From Malus domestica (taxonomy: Eukaryota > Streptophyta > Magnoliopsida > Rosales > Rosaceae), in the NCBI RefSeq assembly GCF_042453785.1, contig NC_091669.1:14987001-15051000 (forward strand): a DNA stretch of 64,000 nucleotides, in the 5' to 3' direction. The notes beneath the pieces were generated by a model, which had not been told where the DNA came from, ran no database searches, and saw only the letters and a list, made by a program, of their open reading frames with translations. Each line of letters starts with the position of its first letter. Position 1 is the first letter of the stretch. The position numbers and the translations under genes are program-made. Below, piece by piece: positions 22,346-34,064 of the stretch.

Positions 22346-25262
22346 TGTAACGACCCAAAAATTCTTATTTGGAAGCTAAAATCCTGTGATAGGCCAAAAT
22401 AAATTCATGACCAATTTCCATACTATTAACCATAATAATTTCTTTCCTAGAAGAAATCCAACACAATAATAAATTTGGATTATTTTATGGTTGCATCTAA
22501 CATTCTCGTTAGACTTCCTCGTACCCTACGAAGGGATCAAGACATTCGTAGTTCACATTACACTTCTAGAACAACATACTAAAATTTCATTACGATCCAT
22601 CTCCACCAATCACAATTTAAGTGGTGGTGGACGTTTTATTTTATGAACATAGAAATCTAATTCGGGAAGAGCCATATGTTGGATTCCCGATCCATAAGTT
22701 CCCAAGGTCCCCAAATATTATGTATTATAATGTCTCAAAGTTTGGTGACGATTCAACGGTCGGATCATCGATTCCTATATTGACCAAGTAATGTATAGTA
22801 GTGAATTTAGGTCCAAACAATCAACCTACGTCATACGAATCTCAAAAATGAATTCATGACATCTAATTTAGCCTAAAAATAGCATTAATGGCCCTCAGTC
22901 CGCGCGCCGCCACCCGTGCTGCCGTGGGTGGCGGTCGGCTGCCCTGGCTCATCGAAAAATTCAACAATTTCCAAAAATTCTCAAATTTTACAGAAATGAA
23001 GATCTCAAAGAGTAGAGCAAACTTTATACATGTGGCCAAGTCTAATTTGGTTGGGAAAATCCCTAATTTCATCCAAACCCGCCGGAACCCTAGAAATTGG
23101 GTGACTTCTATTCTGCTTCTCCGGTGCTCCACCGCCTCCAAGGTTGTTTGGGCTTTATTTTTGAGCCCAAGGAGAGTATAATGGTGGTGGAGATCGATAA
23201 AATTTCATTCAAAATTGGTGGATTTTCACCAAGCACCTCACAGTGCCGTCGCCACCGTATACCCTAAAATAGGCCTAATCCCGTCGAATATTTGATAATC
23301 AATGAAGGAGAAGGAGCAGGATGGTGTTTTCAGGTGATAACAAGGTGTGGGTCACCAGAAAAACGACGAAAAATGGTTAGAAATCACACGGGTTCGATGG
23401 GGAATGAAGGTCAACCCGTTTTCCTCATTTTCGTTTTCTCCCCTCATTTCCTTCCTTCTGATTGGGCAGCCTATTCCCCCTACCTCTCCTTTCTCTCATT
23501 CCCTCTTCATCTCAGCCATACACATGGCACTCCCATTGCTCCAGATTTTCTAGAGCCTTCCGAATTAATGGGAAAATATCTATTTTGCCCTCGACTTCAA
23601 TCGTTAATAACTTCTTTGTTATAATGAACGGTTTTCGCCTACGCGCTCATAGGATCGAACTCTATCCGAATATAGCAAGAAAAATGAAAAAATATATGAG
23701 GATAAAATATGTCCTCATCAAATACATATGTTTTATGAATCTCGCACTGACAGGAGAGTGAATTTATATTTATATTCTTTTGTTTTGATAATGTGAACTA
23801 TGATTGTGGTGATATTGTTATATTTCACAAGTTTTATGAATCATGAGGCATTTATGTGAAATGCATATGAATTGTGAATGCATTATTTCAAAATTTTGTG
23901 AATAAAGTGGCATCCGGGTGACATATTTATTGAGGACCACTCACGTATGTGGCATGTGCAATTTCCATGGCAACTATGGAGTTTTGTAAGTGGAAATTAT
24001 GATTTGCATTATGGTTGCACTATTTCATAATTTCTATGAATATGTGAGATACCTATATGTATTGTGGATTGCTCATGTGTGATGTTGTGAGTACAAGTTC
24101 CTGTGGATTGTAAATGCAGTTTCCTTGTATGATTTTGATGACCTTAGAGTGGAAGGGACTATGAGGTTCCCCTGGGTTTTGATCCCTTAAACCTTCAGAG
24201 GGTGTTATACAGTCGGGCTACACCTGAGGGATAGTCCATATGGTATGGCCATTGGAAATGGACACTCTTGGATTGACAGTTACTAGGAGTGATGGGCACC
24301 GCGCGCTGCCCTGGGTTTCGATCCCCTAAACCTCTCGAGGCCTCCATGGCCGGACTTGTAACATATCCCGTGGGGAGGGTCCTTAGTTCTGGGGTGTAGG
24401 ATTAAATGGACATTCTCGTTACCCTACTTCGTCATGTTATGGTCAAATTGAAGTGAGGGTAATCGGCCACGAGACCGATCATCAGATTGGATTATGTTGG
24501 CACATGAGTTCTGGCAGTGAATCGTGGTGACGACTGTGTATAACCAATAATGGTAAGTGATTTTACCAGTGATTGTGATTTGAAATTCCAATGGGTTTGG
24601 CTGGAATTTCTTATATTTGATTTGCCAATTTAAATGGTTTGGCTTGAAATTGTGATTTTTGCCTAGCCATTGATGATTATGACTTGGTATTTTGGTATTT
24701 ATTTAGCCGATGATCTTTACGGCTCGAACTTATGATATTTGTTTTGCCACGGATGAAAATGGCAATAATGGTAAGTGGTTTTACCAATAGTAGATGTGGC
24801 TTGAAATTCTGATATTAATTTGGCCAATGAGGGTTATGACTAGAATTTATGATATTTGTTTTGCCAAAGATGAATATGGCAAAATTTTTTGATGTTTGAT
24901 ATTGCTAGTGATTATGGCTAGAAATTTTGATGAAGAATCGTGATAATGGCTGCGTATAGCCAGTGATGGTAAGTAGTTTTACCAAAATGGTAGATGTGGC
25001 TTGATATTATGGTATTTATTTAGTCAATGAGAATTATGGCTTGATGTTTGATATTTATTTTGCCAATGTGTATTGCTAGAATTTCTGATATTTATTCTAC
25101 CAATGAGGGTGGCAGAAAATCTGAGTATAGATGATTACTTCGTTGAATTATTTATTTCTGGGGCTTGAATAAAATCGTAGACTGAGGTTATGATTTTATT
25201 CACTATACATGGAATGGGGGAATTGGCGATAATTCCTTGTCCCTCTTTGAATAAACATAATT
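22346..25262 (+). repeat. LTR-type retroelement sequence, probably gypsy/LARD
   Basis: The stretch starts TGTAACGACCCAAAAATT, a common opening of plant gypsy-type LTRs. It contains GC-rich words (GGGCACCGCGCGCTGCCC near 24295) and, at 24480-25130, degenerate repeats of GATATTTGTTTTGCCAATG-like phrases. No gag or pol was recognised. Its left third is the left arm of a large inverted repeat. I could not place the LTR end, so this is a fragment or a very long LTR. Confidence 0.45.
22922..23727 (+). repeat. Inverted repeat, left arm (about 805 bp)
   Basis: The arm starts CCGTGGGTGGCGGTCGG and runs to about AAATATGTCCTCATCAAA. Its reverse complement is found at 25263-26066. Peptides read on opposite strands share NFIHVAKSNLV, NPRNWVTSI and CSTASKVVWALFLS, showing the similarity extends over the whole arm. 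Confidence 0.88.
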
Positions 25263-26066
25263 TGACGAGGACGTATTTTATCCTCATATATTTTGTCATG
25301 TTTCTTGACATATTTGGATAGATTTCGATCCTACGAGCGCGTAGGTGAAAACCGTTAGTGAAACGGAGTTATAACGAAGAAGTTATTAACGATCGAAGTC
25401 GAGGGCAAAATAGATATTTTCCCATTAATTTGGAAGGCTCTAGAAAATCTAGAGCAATGGGAGTGCCACGTGTGTGGCCGAGATGAAAAGGGAAGGAGAG
25501 AAAGAAGAGATAGGGGGAATAGGCTGCCTAATCAGAAGGAAGGAAAGGAGAGGAAATGAGAGAAAAAGAAAAGGGGGAAAACGGGTTGACCCGCATTCCC
25601 CATTGAACCTGCGTGATTTCTAACCATTTTTTGTCGGTTTCCCGACGACCCACACCTTGTCATCACCTGTAAACACCATCCCATTCCTTCTCCTTTATTG
25701 ATTATCAAATATTTGACAGGATTAGGCCTGTTTTGGGGTATACGGTGGCGATGGCACCGTGAGGTGCTTGGTGAAAATCCACCAATTTTGAATGAAATTC
25801 TGATGATCTCCACCACCATTAGACTTTCTTTGAGCTCAGGAACAAAGCCCAAACAACCTTAGAGGCGGTGGAGCACTGGATAAGCCAAATCGAAGTCACC
25901 CAATTTCTAGGGTTCCAGTGGGTTTGGATGAAATTGGGGCTTTTCCTAACCAAATTAGACTTAGCCACATGTATAAAGTTTGTTCTACTATTTGAGATCT
26001 TCATTTGAGAATTTTTTGAAATAGTTAAATTTTCCGGCGAGCCGGGATGACCTACCGCCACCCACG
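25263..26066 (-). repeat. Inverted repeat, right arm (about 805 bp)
   Basis: This is the reverse complement of 22922-23727, with an estimated 10-15% differences and a few indels. It ends at CCACCCACGG (26066), where Cassandra LTR sequence starts without a gap. Confidence 0.88.
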
Positions 26067-26637
26067 GAGAGGGGGTGATGTGCCTTATATGTACATGCCC
26101 ACCTCCATATAGCACGAGGCCTTTTGGGAACTCATTGGCTTCGGATTCCATCGGAACTCCGAAGTTAAGCGAGTTCGGGCGAGAGCATTCCCAGGATGGA
26201 TGACCCACTTGGAAGTTCTCGTTTGAGCTCCCAGAAACAAAACCATGAAGGCGTGGCTGGAGCCTAAAGTCTACAATATTGTGTTACGGCAGAGTCGAGA
26301 CTGAGATGTGTCAGAATGGTATTAGAGCCACTCTACCGTGTGGTGCAAGTGTGCCAACGAGGACGTCGAGCCCCTAAGGGGGGTGGATAACATCCCATAT
26401 TGACCAATAGAGAGGGGGTGATGTGCCTTATATGTACATGCCCACCTCTATATAGCATGAGGCCTTTTGGGAACTCACGAAACTTTGAAGTTAAGCGAGT
26501 TCGGACGAGAGCAATTCTAGGATGGGTGACCCATTGGGAAGTTCTCGTCTAAGTTCCTAGAAACAAATCCATGAGAGAATGGTATGCCTAGAGCGGATAA
26601 TATTGTGCTACGGCGGAGTCGAGCATGAGATATGACA
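26067..26637 (+). mobile_element. Cassandra TRIM retrotransposon with 5S-rRNA-like LTRs, 5'-truncated
   Basis: Two LTRs (26067-26313, missing about 30 bp of its 5' end, and 26384-26637) flank a 70-bp internal part. The LTRs contain 5S rRNA-derived sequence: CCGAAGTTAAGCGAGTTCGG and GGATGGATGACCCACTTGG at 26158-26214, and GGATGGGTGACCC in the second LTR near 26520. This is the defining trait of Cassandra, whose LTRs use a polymerase III-type internal promoter. The internal part has a primer-binding site TGGTATTAGAGCC (26317-26329, matching initiator tRNA-Met apart from a change) and a purine run CCTAAGGGGGG before the 3' LTR. The second LTR lacks about 17 bp of the 5S part. Confidence 0.92.
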
Positions 26638-27767
26638 ATAGCTTCAAGCAAAGCAGTTTAATTACTTGTAAATACATTAAGCGTGTTTACGCACTTGCAA
26701 TCAGAATGAAAATAAGGAGTCAGATTGTGATTACGAATCATTATTGTGTTTACTAAGATATGGAGGAATCATGACAATATGGGGCCCACATGAAAAATAG
26801 AAGGGAAACTTTAAAAAATGACCAATTTTCTTAATCATTGGACTAAAATAGGACAAACCGGCCATTGACAAGCCATGCATACCATGCACAAAACTGAAAT
26901 GACAGAAATACCCACATATAAATTGTAAAAACTCACATGTGATGACGTTATTTTCCTGATTTCGAAGAAAGAGGTATGAGCTTTGAGTTTTTGGGTTGAG
27001 TTTAGATATGTGAGAATGCATGTGCATGTCGTAATATACAGTGAGCATATCCTGAAAATTTATCAAACAAAACACCAATTTTGTAAACGCAATAGTATTA
27101 AGTTGTATACAACAAGCATAAGCTCACATCTCACTATATACTTACTATTTCTCTCCATAACTGACATATGAAAGACAGTGGTTTGACACCAATCTATTCT
27201 TAAGCAAGAGATAGAAAGCTGACTAAGGGAGTGTATACAAGTAGTTGCAAGCAATTTATTTCCCTTGGCATTACCAATCTCTTTCATTCTTGTATTGTGT
27301 ATTTGTAATTCATTCATATATGTTTTATTTCCATACTAAAACATCTGCATTCTACAGTATACACTACCAGTAATGCAAACAGAAGAACTGTGGCTCTTTA
27401 AAATTGTTGGATGGCTCCATTGTGAAATGACAAAAAGCAGTGGAAATATAGAGATTACCATTTATAAGCAGCCTGGGGAAGACCTAGTTAGGGCTTGTGT
27501 AGTACATATCAGTTGAAAGCTTAGCAGTAATTTGATTGGGAAAAAAAGGACTTTTGGAAGTCTCTTTGTTTTGTTTGTTTGCCTAGTTATTAAAAAACAA
27601 AAGACTGCTTCACAAAAAAAAAAAAAAAAACAAAAAAAAACAAAAGACTTGTGGAAGCAAAGCAAGCAATTAAACCCGTAGCTTACACGTTTTTGGTTTA
27701 CACGTGGATGCAATTCATTGGTTTAAATAACAAAGAAAATGGAAAAACCTCCCCCGCAGGGAAGCTC
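26638..27767. other. Intergenic DNA, nothing recognised
   Basis: There is no supported gene or structured element in this 1.1-kb AT-rich stretch. A poly(A)-rich low-complexity segment lies at 27617-27644. Confidence 0.55.
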
Positions 27768-27918
27768 AGGATAGGGATCCTCCTGATTAGCCCATCTGGA
27801 TCGTTCAAATTTAATCCAACGATTACAAACAAGAAGATATTCTAAAAATTATAATAATTACAACCGTTAGATTACATTTGAATGGTATAGATAAGCTGAT
27901 CAGGAGGATCCTCATCCT
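27768..27918. mobile_element. MITE, 151 bp
   Basis: The ends AGGATAGGGATCCTCCTGAT and ATCAGGAGGATCCTCATCCT are inverted repeats matching at about 18 of 20 positions. They are flanked by AAGCTC on both sides (27762-27767 and 27919-27924). It shares the GGATCCTC core with the element at 11905. It lies about 200 bp upstream of the presumed DUF1677 transcript start. Confidence 0.72.
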
Positions 27919-28079
27919 AAGCTCAGGAGAGGATCCTCTTCCCACAAACAGCACATATTGGGTAAGAACAGTCTGAAAACATGATAATGCTTAGCTGGCA
28001 ATCAAATAAATCAACGGTCAGAATTCCCTGACAGCAAATGCTGTTGTTGAGGTCGAATATACTTGTAGGAGTAGTCCAG

Positions 28080-29161
28080 CACCTTAAGCCACCTTAAGCC
28101 TTCAATCATTGTGTCTTCTCTCTCTCTCTCTCTCTCTCTAGAACGTGTGTTGTGTTTTCCTCTCTGTATCTCTACTTCTCTACTATTCATATATTGTTGA
28201 GTTGAAGATTTTTTGGAGGAGAAACAAAAAGCAATCTCTTATTGTTTGCTCGTAATATTAAGAGTTGGTTCTTTCCAAAAACAGAGAAAGGAGATCAGAG
28301 AGAGAGAAAAAAAAAAAGAGACCAAAGTTTGAGTCTAGCATCAGGAAGAGGAAGAGAATTCAGCTAGCAAAGTTTGTGAAAGCTGAAAATTAAGGCTCTG
28401 CTTGGATAAAAAGCGTTTTGAGGTTTGAATATTTTTTTCTTTTGGAAATGGCTGCGGAAGAGAAGGTTGAAGAAGGAGATTGGGAGAAAGAGCGATAGAG
28501 GATACGCACAACAAAAAAAAAAACCCAAATTAGAAGAAATTCAGAAGAAGAAAATAACCAAAAAGGAAATCTTGGGTTTAGTTTTTGATCTGCTTCTGCA
28601 GTTTCTGCGGGTAATTCTTCACGTCTTTTTAACTTGAACTTGTTTCATTTGAATTGCAACTAGATATTTCTCTGTTTTCACTTTTCAATGAGAAGCTCAT
28701 TTTCAAAAACATGTTTTTCATTTTTGTTTTGATACAAGCGATATTGGATGGGGAACTGAACTCGTGATACGTTGAGTTCAAAGGAAAACGTTTTTAACCA
28801 ATTTACATGTCACTGCAAGTATGTTTTTTATTTTATTTTTAGAAGTAAAAATGGTGCAAGATTTCTTCTTTTCTTTTGATTCATGTAGGATTGGAATTAA
28901 TCTGCAAAACCCATGATTTTATTTTTCTATCTTTTGAGGAAGAAGGAAACTAACAAAGCTATTTCAAGAACATAGTTGGGATTTCCAGTTCAAACCTTGT
29001 TTATTTTTTGCTAAGAAGCTCAACGTTTTTTGTTATCCAAAGAAGAATTCTGTTTTTCTTATAAAAAAAAACACACACATAACTTCCCATGATTCCCATC
29101 AGATGTTACACATTGCTCATGATTCTAGGAATCATATTTGCATTGCTCGCATTGTTTGCAG
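28080..29161 (+). other. 5' UTR and 5' UTR intron of the DUF1677 gene (inferred)
   Basis: A (CT)n tract at 28109-28139 is typical of plant 5' leaders. A donor-like GGGTAATT at 28609-28616 and an acceptor-like TTGTTTGCAG ending at 29161 would remove 28611-29161 as an intron. The coding region would then begin 11 bases into the second exon. These sites are seen in the sequence, but splicing is inferred. Confidence 0.45.
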
Positions 29162-29172
29162 GTTTAACAATA

Positions 29173-29667
29173 ATGGCAATGTCCGCAACTATCGTCAGCA
29201 CCGACACGATTGTTCTACCGGCCGCGGCCGCGGAAACTCAGCCACAACAAACCACAACAAAACTCGTTTCCCCCATCGAAATCGAGTTCGTACAATGCGA
29301 CTGCTGTGGATTAACAGAAGAGTGCACACCTGCGTACATTGAGCACGTGAGGGAGAGATATCAGGGCCATTGGATTTGTGGGTTGTGTGCAGAAGCTATA
29401 AAAGATGAGATTGTTAGGTCGCAGAAGAGGCTGATCAGCACGGAAGAAGCCATGGCCACACACATGAACTTCTGCAAAAAGTTTAAGGACTCAGGGCCTC
29501 CTCCAAACCCTACCATTCACTTGATATCCGCCATGAGACAGATTCTCCGGCGCAGTTTGGATTCTCCGAGGGGGGGTTTGAGATCAACTCCAAGTAGTCC
29601 TACAAAGATAAATGCAGGCAAAGGGCTCACAAGGTCTGAGAGTTGCTTCCCGACTCTGACTGGTTGA
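29173..29667 (+). CDS. DUF1677 family protein (164 aa)
   Basis: The plant-specific DUF1677 core is clear at residues 36-110. It has six clustered cysteines (42, 44, 45, 51, 69, 72) in QCDCCGLTEEC and HWICGLC, the invariant-looking YIEHVRERYQGHW, and a helix ending in THMNFCKKF. The spacing suggests metal binding, but the biochemical role of the family is unknown. The C-terminus is basic and Ser-rich (RQILRRSLDSPRG, SSPTKI). The frame is open upstream to an ATG at 29089, adding 28 mostly hydrophobic residues. I prefer 29173 because family members start close to MSAT-like residues and because a good splice acceptor at 29160-29161 makes the upstream part look like intron. With the upstream start it would gain a false membrane segment. 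Confidence 0.85.
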   Translation: MAMSATIVSTDTIVLPAAAAETQPQQTTTKLVSPIEIEFVQCDCCGLTEECTPAYIEHVRERYQGHWICGLCAEAIKDEIVRSQKRLISTEEAMATHMNFCKKFKDSGPPPNPTIHLISAMRQILRRSLDSPRGGLRSTPSSPTKINAGKGLTRSESCFPTLTG

Positions 29668-30313
29668 GGATATTTGATTACTGGAGAATATATTGGGAAT
29701 AAGGATCAAAAGTTGGGAAAAAGTTTGGCGAATTTGCAATTTTATTTGCTGAAAATAAAAACCCAGAAAGGAAAAGCAAGGAATTTAAATGTTAAGGGTA
29801 GATGTTTAATTTTAGTCGTAATTTAATTAATTAGTATTGAAATACAGAACCTTTTTTTCCTTTAATTTTCTTTTGGTTATGTTGCTAGAATTTTGATATT
29901 TATGAAACTTGAAGGTGAACTTGTCTACATGATATATATATATATATATATATAAGTTTATGATAATGGAAGGATTATTCTGCAATGGAATCAAGAGAAA
30001 TGTGGAAACCTACACATGGCCTGCATGCAACATGGAAAATACCCACCCCTCTACAACTTTTTCCTACTGTTAAATGCTACGAGCATTAGATAACATACAT
30101 TGATTTAGATTACTATGTTTATTGTGAACCCGTGAATTTAGACCATCTAATGCCGGTTACATTTAATGTTAAGAAAGATGGAAGTGAAACAATAAGAGGT
30201 CTATCAATTCAACCTAAATTAGAAAGAATTGAAACCAAAGATGACTATGAAAGGTAAACAAAGAGGTTTTATAAGGATGGAGATTCCCTCCCCTCCTTTT
30301 TTTACCTCCCCTC
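29668..30313. other. 3' flank of the DUF1677 gene
   Basis: This is an AT-rich 3' region with an (AT)n microsatellite at about 29931-29954. There is no other gene. A polyadenylation signal could not be assigned with confidence. Confidence 0.5.
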
Positions 30314-31156
30314 TAGAGATGTCAATTCTAACCGTTAAACTCAATAACCGCAGATAACAGTCCGAATGGATTGGATTTGGATATGAAAATTCGGGTATGG
30401 TATGGATATGGGGAAAAACCGTGAACTTTATTTGGTTATAGCTTTGGATATGGTTATAGGGGTCCCCAATCCATATCCGTCCCTGAATCCAATCCGAATA
30501 TATTGTGTTTGTGTATATATATATTTGATATATAATATAATTTTATTCAATTAGCGAACCCTCCATATACTAATTCATTATGCATGCATCAAACCCTATA
30601 CTATCTTTATTATGCACCAAACATCATGGATGGGGCATACCAACAACCTCATCAATTCAATACTCTTATTGTTATACTCAACCAAATTAATTCATTGAAT
30701 CATTTTATATATCAATTATCAAATGTTCCAAGTTTATCAGATTCATCTCTCTTCAAGAGTCTGACTGTCAAGAAATTAATTCATTGAATCAATTTGTTTT
30801 GTCTTCCTTTCGGATTTGCTTTTGTCCTTTTTTTTTATTGGACCAATTTATCATATTGGCTTATCATAAATAGCTTCAAATATATTGTTATGTTTTTTGT
30901 AATTGGATGTTGCTATTTAATGATAGAATTAGTATCTACTAAAATTTATAGTGCATCAATTGGATGAATATAATTTTTTTTTAATTTTTTGACGAAGATG
31001 GACATAACCGATAACCAATTGAAAATCCGTTACCTGGTGGATATGGTTATGGATAATCCCCGATGGTTAATTTGCGGTTATGGATATGGTTAATTTTTAT
31101 GGTTATGGGGATGAATATAGCATTTCCGTCCTTAAACCGAACCGTTGCCATCCCTA
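30314..31156. mobile_element. Non-autonomous hAT element, 843 bp
   Basis: The ends TAGAGATGTCAA and TTGCCATCCCTA are inverted repeats (10 of 12). Identical 8-bp target duplications CTCCCCTC lie at 30306-30313 and 31157-31164, as expected for hAT. Subterminal DNA repeats GGATATGGTTAT and AACCGAT-like words. No transposase is encoded. Confidence 0.88.
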
Positions 31157-32344
31157 CTCCCCTCCCTCTCCTCCTCTAACATTTTTTTTTTCTTCTTTCT
31201 CTCCCTACAAAGATGAAATCTTGAGCTTTCAAACAGAAAATGAAAGAAATAAAAAAAGAGGAGAGAAAATCCTTATCCGTTTTATAAATCATAGTGGCTG
31301 GCACAACACAAACACAACACAGAAATGCAGTGACAACTAAGAAAATAACACCAGTATCAGAGCCACAGAGGCACTATTTCCGTGACTGCTGGACGGTGGA
31401 TAGAACAAGGGAAGGATATGGGAATCGGATCTGATGCACTGCATGAATGGCCACAATACAATTATACTAGTTTTATCAGATTTGGACCCACACCAAGTTT
31501 TATGTCCGTTAGATATATTCTTCAGTATCTGTAACTCAATCATTGATTACCAGTAGATCTTTACTTATCTAGTGCTTGAGCTTCAAGCCTTCAAACGTGT
31601 AACGCAACATGGCAACTTGGTATGAAGAATATTTGTTTCCTAGGCTTTAGCCATTCCAAAATTTATTGGTTTTGTTAGGGAGGGTCACTCACCTGCATAA
31701 TTGAATGTCAATTGTTGATTGAAATAGATCTTACATTTATCAAAGATTGACAATCATTCACATTGATTTCTTTGGTCTTAAGTATTTTCATGGAAAATAT
31801 GCCGTTTTGAAATAAAATTTGTAGTGCCCCTTTTTGCTAGAAACTTGAAAGGAAATAAATTTGAAATTTCAAAGAAATAAATTATCAATCTTGATACACG
31901 ATGACTTTTATTGTAATCTCCCATGATACATTTAAAGATTTTTAGTATGATTTAGATTGATCATACCAAAAGTCAAGTAATACCAACACAATAACATCAA
32001 CAATCATCTCGTATCTTCGTATATCTCATTAAGCATATCCAAATTACTCATTAACTTTGAATTCAGCGGGTCAAAATTAGATAAACTTGCCAACTAGACT
32101 GACAGAAAATATAATATGAAGAAATTAAGTGTCTTTTTTCCTATGAAATGGTGGCTAACTTCTGAGAAAATACAGATTCCTCAATTATTTAATATCTCAT
32201 TTACCTAATCCAATAATAAGATAATACATTTCACTCAATCATCATCTCTTATTTTATATGGTATTATAATTAATGGTCACATGATTCATTCTTTCTTGTC
32301 TTTGTATCAATAGGGATTAATTAGTTTTCTGGCGAAACATATGG
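31157..32344. other. Intergenic DNA, nothing recognised
   Basis: AT-rich. No supported coding region, RNA gene or structured repeat. Confidence 0.5.
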
Positions 32345-32530
32345 TCGCTTGTTTAGAAGTGTTTTTAAAATTACTGAAAACAGTTTTAATGAAAAAGTTT
32401 TAAAATCAATCCTTAGTAAAAGCACATATGAATTCTGAAAATGCGCTTAAAGTGCTTTTGGAACAAAAAAAAATATTTTTCCCAAAAACTCTTTTAGTCA
32501 TTTATAAAAAAACTTCCAAACGAACTATAT
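32345..32530. mobile_element. Short foldback MITE
   Basis: The ends CGCTTGTTTAGAAGTGTTTT and AAAAAACTTCCAAACGAAC form an imperfect inverted repeat. AAAGTGCTTTTGGAAC-like words lie inside. The layout matches a common plant hAT-like MITE. No target duplication could be defined. Confidence 0.5.
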
Positions 32531-33077
32531 GTCATTGCTCCGACATTAATGTGATGAGCAGAAAATGAAAGAATGTTTTGGTCCGCAAGCATTGCAAGAC
32601 TAATGCGCTGAGCCTTAAAAACATTTACTTGTTTTTCGGATGGGACATGATTGATTGGCATCGGAGTGGTGTGGATGCAGTTGAGCATGACATGGGGTGC
32701 CTACGATGCCCACTTCGGCCGAGATAAATCGACAACAACGAATGGCCACTAGTTTCGGAGGTTGTTGGATCTCAAATTTGAGACCGTCGACCTGACCAGC
32801 ATGTGTCTTGTTAGCGCAAGTTGGAGGTAAGAAGTCACTGAATTTCCAAAGGAGTTGCCGCTAGGGAGCGGAGGGATGCAATGGTGTGGAAATTGGTTTT
32901 GGGCCTGGGCCTTGACTTTTGTTGTTTTGGATTAGTTTTGAGCAGTTTCAAATAAGGTTTTGGATTTAAAAATTTTAAATCGAAACATGTGTTTTAGAAA
33001 GAAAAAAAATCAAAAATTTGAGTCCTCTTCTTACCAAACGGACCGTAAAAATTATCGGTTGATATGAAATAATAAAA

Positions 33078-33230
33078 AAGAAAACTAATGAAAAGGGCTT
33101 GAAAACTTTGAGTTTTAATGATAAGGACAAAATCAAGGGTAAAATGAATAGTACCAGGATTGACTTTTTAATGTAAAAATGTGGTTTTTCGTTAAAGTGA
33201 ACAGTACGGGTACTTTTCATTAAAGTTCCC
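33078..33230 (-). mobile_element. MITE family M1, copy 1 (153 bp)
   Basis: The element begins AAGAAAACTAATGAAAAG and ends TTAAAGTTCCC. The flanks ATAATAAAA and ATGATAAAA match at 8 of 9, fitting a 9-bp Mutator-like duplication. The same sequence recurs at 51084, 51918 and 54065. It ends about 50 bp upstream of a telo box in the eS28 promoter. Confidence 0.78.
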
Positions 33231-33278
33231 ATGATAAAATGAATGAAGGGTAAAATTGTAAACCTAACATAAAAAGCC

Positions 33279-33286
33279 AAACCCTA
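33279..33286 (+). promoter_or_regulatory. Telo box in the eS28 promoter
   Basis: The motif AAACCCTA matches the telo box found in many plant ribosomal protein promoters, where it supports expression in dividing cells. It lies about 590 bp upstream of the start codon, just before the pyrimidine-rich leader at 33301-33430. Its function here is inferred from the family. Confidence 0.55.
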
Positions 33287-33431
33287 GTTGATACAAAAAG
33301 CTATTTCCTCTCCTTTCTCCTAATTTGCACTGCGTCGTTCACTCGTCTTGCGATTCAGCCTCCCCTTCCGCGCCGCCACTTTCCCGTCTTCTCCGACCTC
33401 GATTGCTCTCATCTGGACATCCAGCCTCCAG

Positions 33432-33865
33432 GTTAGGTTTTTCGCATAATGTAAATCGTATGTTAATTTATTAATATCGTAAAATGTGAGGAGCTGTTGA
33501 ATAATGATTAAATTTTCTGTAATCTCATTTTCTAGGGTTTATATGACTGTATATTCTGTTTCAAAGGAAATTTAATCTTCAAGAAGTTGCTTTGAAGCTT
33601 GGTGCTCACTTCTTAGTGGCAGCTATTACCAAATACCATGAGATTTTGAAGCCCTATTGAGTTTTTTGCTCTGTTTCGTCGTGGTTCTTGAATTTTAACT
33701 TGTGTTTTACTTATTTCGTAAATTCGTTATGCTTTGGATACCGTTGTATCCTCCCTGAGTACGGCGGGATTTCGCTAACTCTGATGTACTAGATTGTAGG
33801 GTTTGAAACTAAATCAAATATTTGTGTATTCTAAATTTTTCTTTCTTATTTTGTTTTCCGCGAAG
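33432..33865 (+). other. 5' UTR intron of the eS28 gene (inferred)
   Basis: A donor CCAG|GTTAGG at 33432 and an acceptor CGCGAAG ending at 33865, preceded by a T-rich tract, would splice one base before the start codon. Plant eS28 genes commonly have an intron just upstream of the ATG. Confidence 0.55.
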
Positions 33866-33866
33866 A

Positions 33867-34064
33867 ATGGAATCCACGATTAAGCATGCTGTTGTGATCA
33901 AGGTTATGGGACGGACTGGATCTCGTGGGCAGGTGACTCAGGTGAGAGTCAAGTTTCTGGATGACCAGAACCGTTTTATCATGAGGAATGTCAAGGGACC
34001 AGTGAGGGAGGGGGATATCCTTACCTTGCTTGAGTCCGAGAGGGAGGCAAGAAGGTTGCGGTGA
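33867..34064 (+). CDS. RPS28: 40S ribosomal protein S28 (eS28), 65 aa
   Basis: The protein runs from [20 protein letters not shown] to [12 protein letters not shown], the full length and both termini of eukaryotic eS28. It is a small OB-fold protein of the 40S subunit head near the mRNA exit site, acting in the cytosol. The diagnostic [14 protein letters not shown] and the acidic-basic C-terminus are present, and there is no internal stop. The frame is open 15 codons upstream through intron-like sequence, but the ATG at 33867 gives the conserved N-terminus. The CDS has no intron; one is likely in the 5' UTR. Telo box and pyrimidine-rich leader fit a ribosomal protein gene. Confidence 0.97.
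   Translation: MESTIKHAVVIKVMGRTGSRGQVTQVRVKFLDDQNRFIMRNVKGPVREGDILTLLESEREARRLR

Noticed and set aside
23292-23761. Frames of 68-110 codons
   Set aside because: They fall in the LTR-like inverted-repeat arm and mirror frames in the other arm; similarity is due to repetition and not to protein conservation.
26115-26235. 5S rRNA gene
   Set aside because: The similarity to 5S rRNA lies inside Cassandra LTRs, the ends of the 5S molecule are missing, and a second degenerate copy lies in the other LTR.
32494-32910. Possible gene fragment with GC-richer sequence
   Set aside because: No frame longer than 64 codons and no recognisable motif on either strand.
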